Positions 54,732 to 63,439 of a stretch of 64,000 bases of DNA are shown here, in pieces (positions within the stretch are counted from its first letter, which is position 1; each line of letters starts with the position of its first letter). The stretch is from Yamagishiella unicocca (Eukaryota > Chlorophyta > Chlorophyceae > Chlamydomonadales > Volvocaceae). A model generated the notes under the pieces. It was given only the letters and a program-made list of their open reading frames with translations. It made no database searches and had not been told where the DNA came from. The position numbers and the translations under genes were made by a program. The DNA lies in assembly GCA_003116995.1 (NCBI GenBank), contig BDSL01000194.1, positions 19,137-83,136 of the forward strand. The letters are read 5' to 3'.

Positions 54732-56569
54732 ACTTCCTTAGTTTTCCCCTTTTCCCCGCCTCCTCCTGCCTCCGTCCCCTCCGCGCCCTTCGTCCCTCCC
54801 TCCTTGTTTGTTCCCCTCACCATCCCTCTTTTTCCTCCCCTCCTTTCCCCTCGCTTTCCTCCCCTCCTCTCTTTGCCCCGCCCCCCCCTGCGGCGCCGCG
54901 CCGCTCCTTCCCTCTTCGCCTTTTCTAGGTCCTTCCGCCTTCTGGCTCTCGCCCCCGGGTTTTCGTGTTTCGCTCTAGCTCCCCCGTCTCTCCTGGCCGC
55001 CCCCCGCCTTCCTTTCCCCCCAGGGGCTGCCCCGCCGTATCCCTTCGGAACCCTCCTTTGCGTTCTTTTTTTTTCGTTGTTTCTTCCTTTGGCCGCCCCG
55101 CGTCCCCCCGCTCCGTTCTTGTCTTCCCTTGGAGACCCTTTGTTTTTTGTTTCTTTTCTTCGCCGTTTTGTTCCCCTTCGGTTCCCCCCGGGCTCTTTTT
55201 TTTCCCCCGTTTTGTTCCTTTCTTGTCGCTTTGTTTCTTCCTTTGGCCGCCCCCCCCGCGGGGCTTTTTCTTTTCTTTCTTGTCGCTTTGTTTCTTGTCC
55301 CTGCGGGGCTCGCCCCCGCTCCTTTTCCCCCTCGGGGCCTCGCCTCTGGCCGCACCCCCCCCCCCCGGCCGCCCCGCCCCCGTAGTTCGTGTTTTGTTTC
55401 CCTTCTTTTCCCGAGGTATTCCCTCTTCTTTTTGTTTCCCTTCTTTTTCGTTTCTCTTCGTCCCTCTTCTTTTTGCCTTCCCCGCCGGGGCCTTTTTCTT
55501 CCTTTGGTTTTTTCTTTTTTTTCTTCCTCTGGCCGCCCCCCCCGCGGCTCTGTACGCTTTCCTTCCCCTTCTTTTTGCCTTTCCCCGCGGGGACGGCCCC
55601 CGGCTTTTTCTTCCTTTGGCCGCCCCCCCGCTCCCCGCCCCTCCCAGCCCCCCGGGCCGCCCCCGTCGGTCCGTCCCTCTTCTTTTTGCCTTCCCCGCCG
55701 GGGCTGTCCCCCCTTCCTCCCCTTTGGGGCCGCCCCGCCGGGCCCGCCCCGCCCTTCCCGGCGGCGCTCTTGGGGTCTTTCCCCGGTGTTCGCTCCTCTC
55801 GCGCTCCCCCCTCTTTCTGCTTTGCCTCCCTCTCCCTCCCGCGTCCTCCCGCCCCCTCTTTGCCGATTGTCCCGCCTTGCCTCTCGCCTGCGCTGCTTCC
55901 GTCCTCCTGGCCTTTCCTTCCTTGCTCGCCCACTTCCGTTCCCCGCCCGTTTGCCCCCCCCGTTCCCCTCCTCTGCTTGCCCCCTCCTGCTACGGCCCGC
56001 CCCCTCCTTCTCTTCTCCGCCCCTTTCCTTGTTCCTTCTTCCACGCCTCGCTCCCCCTCGCCTCCCCCCTGCCTAGTCGTCGCTTCCCGTCGTTCCGCTC
56101 CTCGGTGCCCCCCCTTTTCCCTCGTCGCTTTGTCGTTTCCCTCTGTTTCCCGTCCCCGCCGGGGCGTTTTTTGTTCTTTTCGTTCTTTCTTCCTTTGGCC
56201 GCCCCCTCCCCCCTGTTGTTTTTTTTCCGCCTCCCTCCTCCTGTTCCTTTGGGGCCGCCCCGCCGGGGCCCCTCCCCCCTCGCCGGGGGGGGGCTCCTCC
56301 CCCGCGGGGCCGTCACTCCTCGTTCGCGGTCCTTTTCCCCTTGCCGCCCCTCCCGCTCCTCCCCCCTTTGCCCGCCCCTTTTGGTCTCCACCTTCTTTTT
56401 GCCCGTTTCTTCCTTTGGCAGCCCCACCCTGGCCCGTCCTTCTCTCTCTTCGGCCCCGCGTTGTCCCGTCGTTTCCCTCCCGTTATCTGACCCTTTCTCT
56501 TTTCTTCTCCTTTGCCCCCTCGCGGGCCCTTTTCTCTTTGGGCCGCGTTTTCTTTCCCCCCTCCCTCCA
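54732..56569. other. Patch where A reappears
   Basis: 31 A's in 1.84 kb, about 1.7%, against five in the preceding 54.7 kb. Adjacent A-bearing words include CCTTAG (54,736), TCACCATCC (54,817), CTAGG (54,925), CCAGGGGC (55,021), CGTATCC (55,037), CGGAACC (55,047) and GGAGACC (55,131). The patch contains islands as well as spacer, so A is not confined to one texture. No gene, tRNA or rRNA is recognised in it. Confidence 0.8.
55060..55760 (+). repeat. Repeat island 35, with A substitutions
   Basis: B leaders, CCTGCGGGG lacking one or two C's, H (about 55,318), F/D (about 55,460-55,500), C-type and A-free GGCCGCCCC units. A's at 55,354, 55,384, 55,593 and 55,646 each stand where the matching A-free module has C. 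55,554 is an extra base inside TCTGTCGCTTTCC. Confidence 0.85.
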
Positions 56570-56630
56570 GTGGGCCGCCGTCGCTTTCGTTCGTTGTCGT
56601 TGTCCTTTCTTCCCCGGCTCCGTCGCTTTC
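55761..56630. other. Spacer with a minor island
   Basis: C/T-rich. At about 56,150-56,330 there are CCCCGCCGGGG, CCTTTGGGGCCGCC, CCCCGCGGGG and a K relative (ACTCCTCGTTCGCGGTCC). Near 56,413 a TTTGGCAGCCCCACCC unit carries two A's in place of C. Confidence 0.6.
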
Positions 56631-57115
56631 CCTCCCTTTCGGGTTTTTTTCTTGTCTTTTCTTGTCGCTTTCCTTCCCCTTCGGGGCTTTTTCTTCCTTT
56701 GGCCGCCCCCCGCTCCCTCGCCTCTGGCCGCCCCCCCCCGGCCGCCCCCGCTCCCCGCCCTCCCCGCCCCGTCCCCTTCGGGTGTCCCGCTCCCCGCCCT
56801 TCCCCGCCCCGCCTTCTTTTTGTTCTGTTTGTTTCTTCCTTGGCCGCCCCGCCCCGCCGGCTTTTTTTTTCCTTGTTTGTTCTTTCTTCCCCCCCGCGGT
56901 CCGTTTTTTCTTTTTTTCTTCCTTTGGCCGCCCCTGTTTCCCTGCTTTTCTTCTTTTTCTTCTCCCGTCTTGTTTCTTTCTTGTCGCTTTGTTTCTTGTC
57001 CCCTGCGGGGCCTCCGCCCCCCGCTCCTTTTCCCCCTCGGGGCCTCGCCTTTGGCCGCCCTCCCCCCCCGCCGGGGCCTGCCCCTCCCTCCCCTCTGGGG
57101 CTGTCTTTTCCCCTC
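56631..57115 (+). repeat. Repeat island 36 with a B-H composite
   Basis: CCCCTTCGGGGC, GGCCGCCCCCC and CGCTCCCCGCCC units, CCCCTTCGGG(T), then the B-H composite at about 56,981-57,051 and CCCCGCCGGGGCC. No A occurs inside it. Confidence 0.85.
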
Positions 57116-57779
57116 TTCGTCCGCTCCGCCCCTCCTTCTCGTGCTTTCTGCCCCTCCCTCCCCCGCCCCCCCCGTCCGTCGGCCCCGCTGTTTCCCCCGT
57201 TTGCCCCCTCCGCCCTCTTCCGTCCGTGGCGCGGCTGCCCTTTGCTTTGCTTTGCCTCCCTCCCCGGCCCCCTCTCTCCCCCGTCTCCCGGCCCGCCCGC
57301 CCCCTTGCGTCCCCCCTCCCGTCTCGTCCCTTTTCCCGCTCTGCGCCCTCTTTTTCCTTTTTCTCCCCTTTCCCCCGCGCTCCCCTCCCCCGCTTGCGCC
57401 TCGGCCCTCTCTCTCTCTCTCTCTTTTCTCTCGGGTTTTGCCCGGCCCGGCCTTGCCCCGGTGCCCCCCGCCTTTTCCCTGCTTTGCTCTCCCCCTGCGC
57501 TCTCCCGGCTTCCGGTTTTTGTTTTGCTCCCCTTTTTCTTTTTTCTCTTTCTCCTCTCTCCTCCCCCCGTTTTGCCCCGTTTCCTTCTCTCGGTTTCTCC
57601 TCCCCTCCCGCCGCCGCCCCTCGCCCGTGTTTTGCTTTGTCTCTCCCCCCTCCCCTGCCCCCTTGCTTGTTCCCTCCTTGCCCCCGGCGTTGCCCCGCCT
57701 CGCCCGTTCCCCGCCCTGTCCGCTTTTTCTCGTCTCTCTCCCCTCTCCCCTGCTGTCTCGTCCGCTCCCGCTCCCCTTC
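57116..57779. other. Spacer with a (CT)n run
   Basis: C/T-rich. A plain CT microsatellite of about nine units lies at 57,407-57,424. Nothing else recognised. Confidence 0.6.
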
Positions 57780-58335
57780 GTTGTTTCTTCCCCCCCCTTT
57801 GTTTTTCTTCCCCCCTTTTGTTTCCCTTCGTCCTCTTTCGCGGGCCGCCCCCGTCGTCCCCCTTCCCTCCTTTTTCGTCCCCGCCGGGGGTTCTCCTTTG
57901 GTCTCGTTCCCCTTCTTTTTGCCTTCCCCCGCGGGCCGGCCCCTCCCCCCCCCCGTTTTTCTGTTTTCTTTCCCCGTCTTGCCTTGGCCCTTTTCGCCGC
58001 CCCCGCCGCCCCGCCGGGCCTGTTTTCTTTCCCCTGCGGGGCCCCCCCGTGACCCGCTTCCTTTGGTTCCCCGCCGGGGCCCCGCCCCCTTCCTGCTTTC
58101 TTCTTTTTCTTCTCCCCTCTTGCCCCGGCCCTCCTTTGCCCGCCCCCCCCCCCCCGTTGTTTTTTCTTTTGCCGTCCCCTCTGGGGCCGGCCCCCGCCGG
58201 GGCCCGCGCCCCCCCGCCCCCCCTTCGGGGCCGCCCCCGTCTTTCCTGTTTTCCTCCTTTTTCTTCCCTCGCCGCGGGCCGCCGGGCCCCCCTTTTGGCC
58301 GCCCCCCCCCGTTTTTTTTCCGCCCCCCGCCGTGG
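57780..58335 (+). repeat. Repeat island 37 (I, G, A)
   Basis: An F variant, I with a shortened GCGGGCCGG (57,906-57,975), CCCCTGCGGGG, CCCCGCCGGGG, the leader and G core (58,167-58,215), A and CCCTTCGGGGCC. One A at 58,052 creates a TGA. Confidence 0.85.
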
Positions 58336-59019
58336 CTCTTTCGCTTCCTCTCCCCCTTTTCGCTTGTCTCGCTCCTCTCCCCTCGTCCCTTTTCGGGGCC
58401 CTTGCTCTGCTTTGCCCCGCCTGGTTCCCTTCTGTCCCCGCCCTGTTTTCCTTTTCGTTGCGTCTCTCCCCGCCCCCCCCTGTCTCGTTTCTGCTTCTTT
58501 CTTTTCTTCTCCCCCTCGCGCCTTCCCCTTGTCCCCCCTTTTTTTTTCTTCTCTCTTTCTCCCTCGCCCCCTCCCCCTGTTCTCCCCCCCCCGTCCGCCG
58601 GGCTCGCTCCGTTGGTCGCGCCCCGCCTTGCCCCTGCTTGGGTCCCCGGTTCCCGTCCGGTTCCTGGCCCCCCCTCTCTCCCCTCTCTCTCGCTCTCTCT
58701 TTCCGCTTCTCCCTCTTCTTTTCTTTGCTCTCTTGTTCCCTTTTCTCCCCCTTCCCCCTCTGTCTCCTCTCGTTCCCTTTCCGCTCCTTGTCTTGGTTGT
58801 CCTCCCTGTGTGCGTGCTTGTCCTTTCGCCGTTTTCGCGCTGGTGCCTTGGGCTGGCTGCCCCGCCCCTCCCCTGGCCTCCGCTCCCCGTCCTGCCGCTT
58901 GCGTCGGTTGCCCCCGTTGTGCCCCCGCTTGTCCTCCTGCCTTTTTCCGTGTTCGTGTTTCTTTCGGTTCCGCCCGCCCTCGCCGTCTGGGCTTCTCTTC
59001 CTCCTCTGGCCCATCCCTC
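58336..59019. other. Pyrimidine-rich spacer
   Basis: C/T-rich, G-richer around 58,780-58,990. One A at 59,013. No modules. Confidence 0.55.
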
Positions 59020-59530
59020 CCCCGCGGGGCTGTCGTTTCCTTCCCCTTCTTTTTGTTTCTTTCTTCCCCCGGCTCTTCCCCTCTGGGGCCCCGTCGCTTT
59101 GTTTCTTCTTCCCCGCCGGGGCCCCGCCCCCCGCTCCCCGCCTCCCCCTCCTTTCGCCGCCACCGCCGCCCCGCCGGGCCCCTTTTCTTCCCCCAGGCCG
59201 CCCCCTCCCACCCCGTCCCGCGTTTTTTCCGCCCTCACCCCCCTGCCCCCCCGCCTTCGTTTCTTTTCTTCCCCGGCCGCCCCCCCGCCCCCCCCTCCGG
59301 CTTTTCTTTTCCTTTCTTGTCGCTTTCCCCCCCGCCTGGGCCTTTTTCTTTTCCTTTTCTTGTCGCTTTGTTTTCTTCCTTTGGTTTTTTTCTTCCCGCG
59401 GCTCTGTCGCTTTGTTTCTTCCCCCGGCCGCCCCCGCCCCGCCGGGGCCGTCCCGCTCCCCGCCCCTCCCCGCCCCCCCTGCCCGGGCTGTCCGCTCCGT
59501 CGCCTTTGGCCGCCCTTCCCCCTCCCCCGC
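59020..59530 (+). repeat. Repeat island 38 (E, C)
   Basis: E at 59,073 with the CTTCCCCGCCGGGGCCCC tail, A's at 59,162, 59,195, 59,210 and 59,237 in the GC part, CTTTTCCTTTTCTTG and B leaders, a CCCGCGGCTCTGTCGC element, and CCCCGCCGGGG. Confidence 0.85.
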
Positions 59531-60359
59531 CCCTCCGCTCCTTGCTTCCCCCTGTCCGTTTCGTTTTTCCCTCCCCCTTCTTTCCCCCCGCTCCCCTGTC
59601 CCGCTCTTTTTTCCCCGGTCTCCTCCCCTCTCCCGTTTCCTCTCCCTGTCGTTCCCCTCCTGTTCCCCGCTGTTCCTCCTCTTCTCAGTCCTTTCCCGTT
59701 TTTTCTTCCCCGGCCGCCCCTTTGGCCCCCGCCGGTGGCTCCCCCCGGTGCTTTGCCCCGTTTGTTCGTCGCTTTCGTTTCTTCCCGGGGCCCCGTCCCT
59801 CTACCGCGTCTTTCCGTCCCCTCTGGGGCTGCTCCCCCCCCCTGCGCGGGGTCTTGTTCCCCTTCTTTTCGTCCCCCCGGCCCGTCGTCGTTCTTTCTTC
59901 CCCCCCCCCTTTTTTCTGTTTTCTTCCCCCGGCCGCCCTCCCGCCCCTCCCCCCCCTCCCCTTCGGGCCGGGCCCCCGCGGTCCCCTCCCCGCTCCTCGG
60001 TGCCCCTTTTGTTTTCCCCTCGTCGCTTCCCGCCGTTCCGCTCCGCCTCTTCCTTTTTGTCGTCTCGTGTTTGCGCGGCTTTGCCTCCGTCCCCCGTCCC
60101 TTTTCTTCTTCCTCTTCCTTTCTTTGTGCTTTCCGTCGCCTTTCTGTTTTTCCCTCCTCGTCTTTTCCCGTTTGTTGTCCCCCGTTGCTTTTCCCTTCCT
60201 TGTCTCGCCCTTCCGTTCCCTTCCCTTCTTCCTGCCTCCGCTCCTTCTCGCTGCCCTGCTTTGCCCCTCTTCCCCGCTCTGTTGCTTTCGGCCCTCTTTC
60301 GGTCTCGGTCTGCCCCTCCTCCTCTGTTTTCTCGCTCTCGTCGCTTCCCCCCTTTTTCC
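59531..60359. other. Spacer with short GC elements
   Basis: C/T-rich. Between 59,700 and 60,000 there are GGCCGCCCC units, a CCCCTCTGGGGC hairpin and a CCCTTCGGGCCGGGCCC self-complementary stretch. A's at 59,687 and 59,803. Confidence 0.55.
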
Positions 60360-61160
60360 CTCCCCCCTCTCTCCTCCGGGCCTGTCGTTTCGTTCCCCTG
60401 CTTTCGTCCCCCCCGGGGCGTCCTTGTTTTCCCTCCCCTTCGGGCCGGCCCCCCGCCGCGGGCCTTCCCTCCTTTTCTTCCCGTTTGTTTCTTGTCTTTT
60501 CTTGTCGCTTTGTTTCTTCCCCGGCCGCCCCCGCCGTTTGCCGTCCCCTTCGGGGCCCGGCCCCCCGCCGGGGCCGTCCCGCTCCCTCGCCTCTGGTTTT
60601 TTTTCTTCCGCGGCCGCCCCTCCCGCCCCCCCCCCCCGGCCGCCCCGTCCCCTTCGGGGCCGGCCCCGCCGCGGGCCGCCGCGCCCTCCCCCGCCGGGCC
60701 CCCCCCGCCGCGGGCCTTCCCTCTGGTCCCCGCCGGGCCCCCCCCTCCCTCCTTTTCTTCTTTTTCTTCCTTTGTTTTTGTTTTTTTCTTCCCGCGGCTC
60801 TTCCCCTCTGGGGCCCGTCGCTTTGTTTCTTCTTCCCCGCCGGGGCCCCGCACCCCCGCTCCCCGCCCCTCCCCGCCCCGTCCCCTTCGGGGTTTTTTCT
60901 TCCCCCGGCCGCCCCCCGCTCCCCGCCCTTCCCCCCTTTGGCCGCCCCCGCTCCCTGGGGGCCCCCGCCGGGGCCCCCCTTTCGCCGCCCCGCCCCCCCC
61001 CCCGTTTTTCTTCCCCGGGCCGCCCCTCCCGGCGCGTTTTTTTCCTCTTTTCTTCCCCCGGCCGCCCCCCCCCCCCCCGCCCGCCCCGTTCGTTTTCCGC
61101 CGGGCTCCTTTCGTTGGCCTTCCCCTTGGGGCCCGTCCGGCGTTGTTTCTGCCCTTTTCT
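60360..61160 (+). repeat. Repeat island 40 (E, C)
   Basis: CCCTTCGGG, truncated A, B leader, CCCCTTCGGGGCC, CCCCGCCGGGG, C (CGCGGCCGC), CCCCTTCGGGGCCGGCCCC, the CCGCGGGCC palindrome, E at 60,798 with its full tail (extra A at 60,852), CCCCTTCGGGG plus TTTTTTCTTCCCCCGG, and CCCGCCGGGGCCCC. Confidence 0.87.
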
Positions 61161-61559
61161 CTCCTGGGGTCTCTCTCTCGCCCCCCTCCCCCCTTTTGCT
61201 CTCGCCCTCCGGCGTCCGGCCCTCTCCCCGGCTCCTCGGTCCGTCGCTTTCTCTTCTCCTTCCGGGGCTTTTTCTTTTTCCCCGCGCTGCTTGGTCGGCC
61301 CTCGTTTTCCCTGCTTTTTGCTTCTCACCTCTCTTTCTTTTTCTGTTCCCCTTCCCCGTTCTGTCGGTTTCCTCCTTGGCGCTTTCGTTTTTCCTTTCGG
61401 CCTTTCTTTCGGTCTTTTCCCGTTGTCCCCCTCCTTTCCTTTCCTCCCCTCTTTTCGTCGCTTCCCCCCGTTCCGCTCCTCCCCGCTTTTCGTTTTTCCG
61501 TTTCGCGTCGCTTCCCGCTGTTTTTCCTTGTCGCTTTCGTCGTCCCGCTGCGTCCTCCC
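61161..61559. other. Pyrimidine-rich spacer
   Basis: T-richer, with one A at 61,327. Unique-looking. Confidence 0.55.
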
Positions 61560-61830
61560 CCTTCTTTTCTTTTTTTTCCGCCCCTCCGTCGTGGTCCTTT
61601 CTTCCCCCGGCCGCCCTCCTCCTCCTGTTCCTTTGGGGCCGCCCCGCCGGGGCCCGCCCCGTGCCGCGTCTTTCTGTCCCCTCTGGGGCTGCTCCCCCGT
61701 TTCCCCCCGGGGCCCCCCCTCCTGTTCCTTGCCGGGGTCTCTGCCGCCGGGGCCCGCCCCGCCCCGTCGTTTGTTTCCCTTCGGGCCCCCCCTCCCCCCC
61801 CCCGGCCCCGTCGTTCCCCTCCTGTTGTCG
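61560..61830 (+). repeat. Repeat island 41
   Basis: GGCCGCC, CCTTTGGGGCCGCC, two CCCCGCCGGGG-type hairpins, CCCCTCTGGGGC and CCCCCCCGGCCCC. Degenerate relative to other islands. Confidence 0.7.
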
Positions 61831-62499
61831 TGTCCCCCTCGGTGTCGTTCCTTCCCGCCCCCTCCCGCCCCCCTTTTCTCCGTTCCGCTCGTTGGTTCCC
61901 CCCCCCCGGCTGCCCCTCCCTCCCTTTTCGGCCCCCCTCTCCCTTTCTTTTTGCCCCCGGCCCCGCCCCCTCGTCGTCTCTTGTCGCCGCTCCCCTTCCC
62001 TCCCTGCTTCGCTTTCCCCGCTCTTTTTTCCCCCTCGCCTGCTTCGGTCGGTCGTTTTCCTCTCTCCCCCTCTTTCTTCCCCGGGTTTTCGCGGCCGCTC
62101 CTTCCCTTTGTCTTCGTTCTCGTTCTCCTTTTTGCGTGTGCTCTCTTTCGGCGCTTTTCCCCCGCCTCTTCGCCCTTTCGTTCCTCCGCGCTCTCGTCCC
62201 GCCCTCTCCCCGTGTCCCCTCCGCCTCCCTTTCTCTTTCCCCTTCCCTCCCCTTGTTTTTCTCCGTTTTTCCTCTCTCTTCTTCTTCCCTCCCCCTTCCG
62301 TCGCTCCGTGGTCGCGCGCTCGGCTGTTCCCCGCTTGGTCGTCGGTTCCCGTCCTCCCTGGGGCGTTTTCCTTTCGTCGCCGTTTTTCTCCTTTTGCTGT
62401 TTTCCCTTCTGCTCCTGGCTGCCTTTGTCCGCTTCTTTCTTTCCTGCCCTCCTCCCTTCCTTCCCTTTCGTCGTTTCCCTCTTCCCCCTCCCCGTTTTC
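61831..62499. other. Pyrimidine-rich spacer
   Basis: C/T-rich with CGCGGCCGC near 62,090 outside any module. No coding signal. Confidence 0.55.
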
Positions 62500-62870
62500 T
62501 TCCCCCTTCTTTTTGTTTCCCTTCCGTCCCCCCGGGCCCCTCTTTCCCTTCGTCCCTCTTCTTTTTGCCTTCCCCGCAGGGGCCTTTTTCTTCCCCCGGC
62601 CCCCCCGGGCCGCCCCCGTCTTTTGCCTCTGGCCCCCCCCGGGGCGTTTTTTGTTTTTTCCCCCGGCCGCCCCACCCCCCCGCGTCCCCCCCTTTGTTTT
62701 TCCCGCCCCCCGCCCCACCCTTTGGCCGCCCCCCCCCCCGCCGGGTCCCGCCCCGCTTTTTCCTCCTCTTCCCTCCCCTTTGGGGCTGTCCCCGCGGCTC
62801 CCCCGCGGGGCCGTCCCTCCCTTCCCCTTCTTTTTTTTCTTCTTTTGGCCGCCCCTCCCGCCGCGTCCGC
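62500..62870 (+). repeat. Repeat island 42
   Basis: F-like leader, D with an A in its loop (CCCCGCAGGGG, A at 62,578), GGCCGCCCC units, CCCCTTTGGGGC and CCCCGCGGGGCC hairpins. A's at 62,674 and 62,717 fall in C runs. Confidence 0.8.
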
Positions 62871-63439
62871 GCTCCCGCTCCTTTGCCCCCCTTCCCCCTG
62901 TTCCCCTCTTTTTTTCCGTCTCCCCCCCCTCCCCCTCTCCTCTTTCTCGCCCTCGCCGGGTGGCGCCGTCTGGTCGCTCGTGGGGCTCCTCCTCCTCCGG
63001 CCGCCGGTTCCCTCCTGCCCCTGCCCTCCCCCCTCCTCCCCCTCGTGTTCGTTTTCTTTTCCCCCTTCGGGGGCCTCCCCCTCGCTTGCTCGTCCCCATC
63101 TTCCTCCCGTGGTCTCCTTGTCTGTTCCCCTGTTCTGTTCTTGCCCTTTCTGTTTCTTTTTTGGCCCCCCTCGGCCCCCTCCCCGTCCTTTTCCCCTCGG
63201 TCCCCTTCCCGGCTGCGTTTTGGTCCCCCTTTGTTTTGCCCGCTTTGGTCCCCCGTCTTTTTCTCCTCTCCCCCTCCTTTCTCGCTTTTCCCTCTTCTCT
63301 CCCTCTAGTCCCGCTCCTGTCGTTTCTCTTCGTTTTTCCGTTCGGGTTCGTGCCCCCCCTTTTCCCTTCCCCGCTTTCCTCCTTTTCCGGTCTCCCCTTC
63401 TTCCCTTTCCCCCCGCCCTCTTTTCTCCTTTGTCCGCTT
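62871..63439. other. Pyrimidine-rich spacer
   Basis: C/T-rich with CCCTTCGGGGGCC near 63,063. A's at 63,098 and 63,307. Unique-looking. Confidence 0.55.

Noticed and set aside
26..54928. Three overlapping + strand open frames of about 18,300 codons each
   Set aside because: All three frames are open at once because no stop codon can be spelled without A. None has an ATG in the first 54 kb. The products use almost only Pro, Leu, Ser, Phe, Arg, Ala, Gly, Val, Cys and Trp and change character between islands and spacers. They end at the first in-frame A-bearing stop near 54.7-55.4 kb.
57407..57424. (CT)n microsatellite as a notable element
   Set aside because: It is only about nine units long in a strand that is mostly C and T. 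It is recorded in its spacer entry but not treated as a finding.
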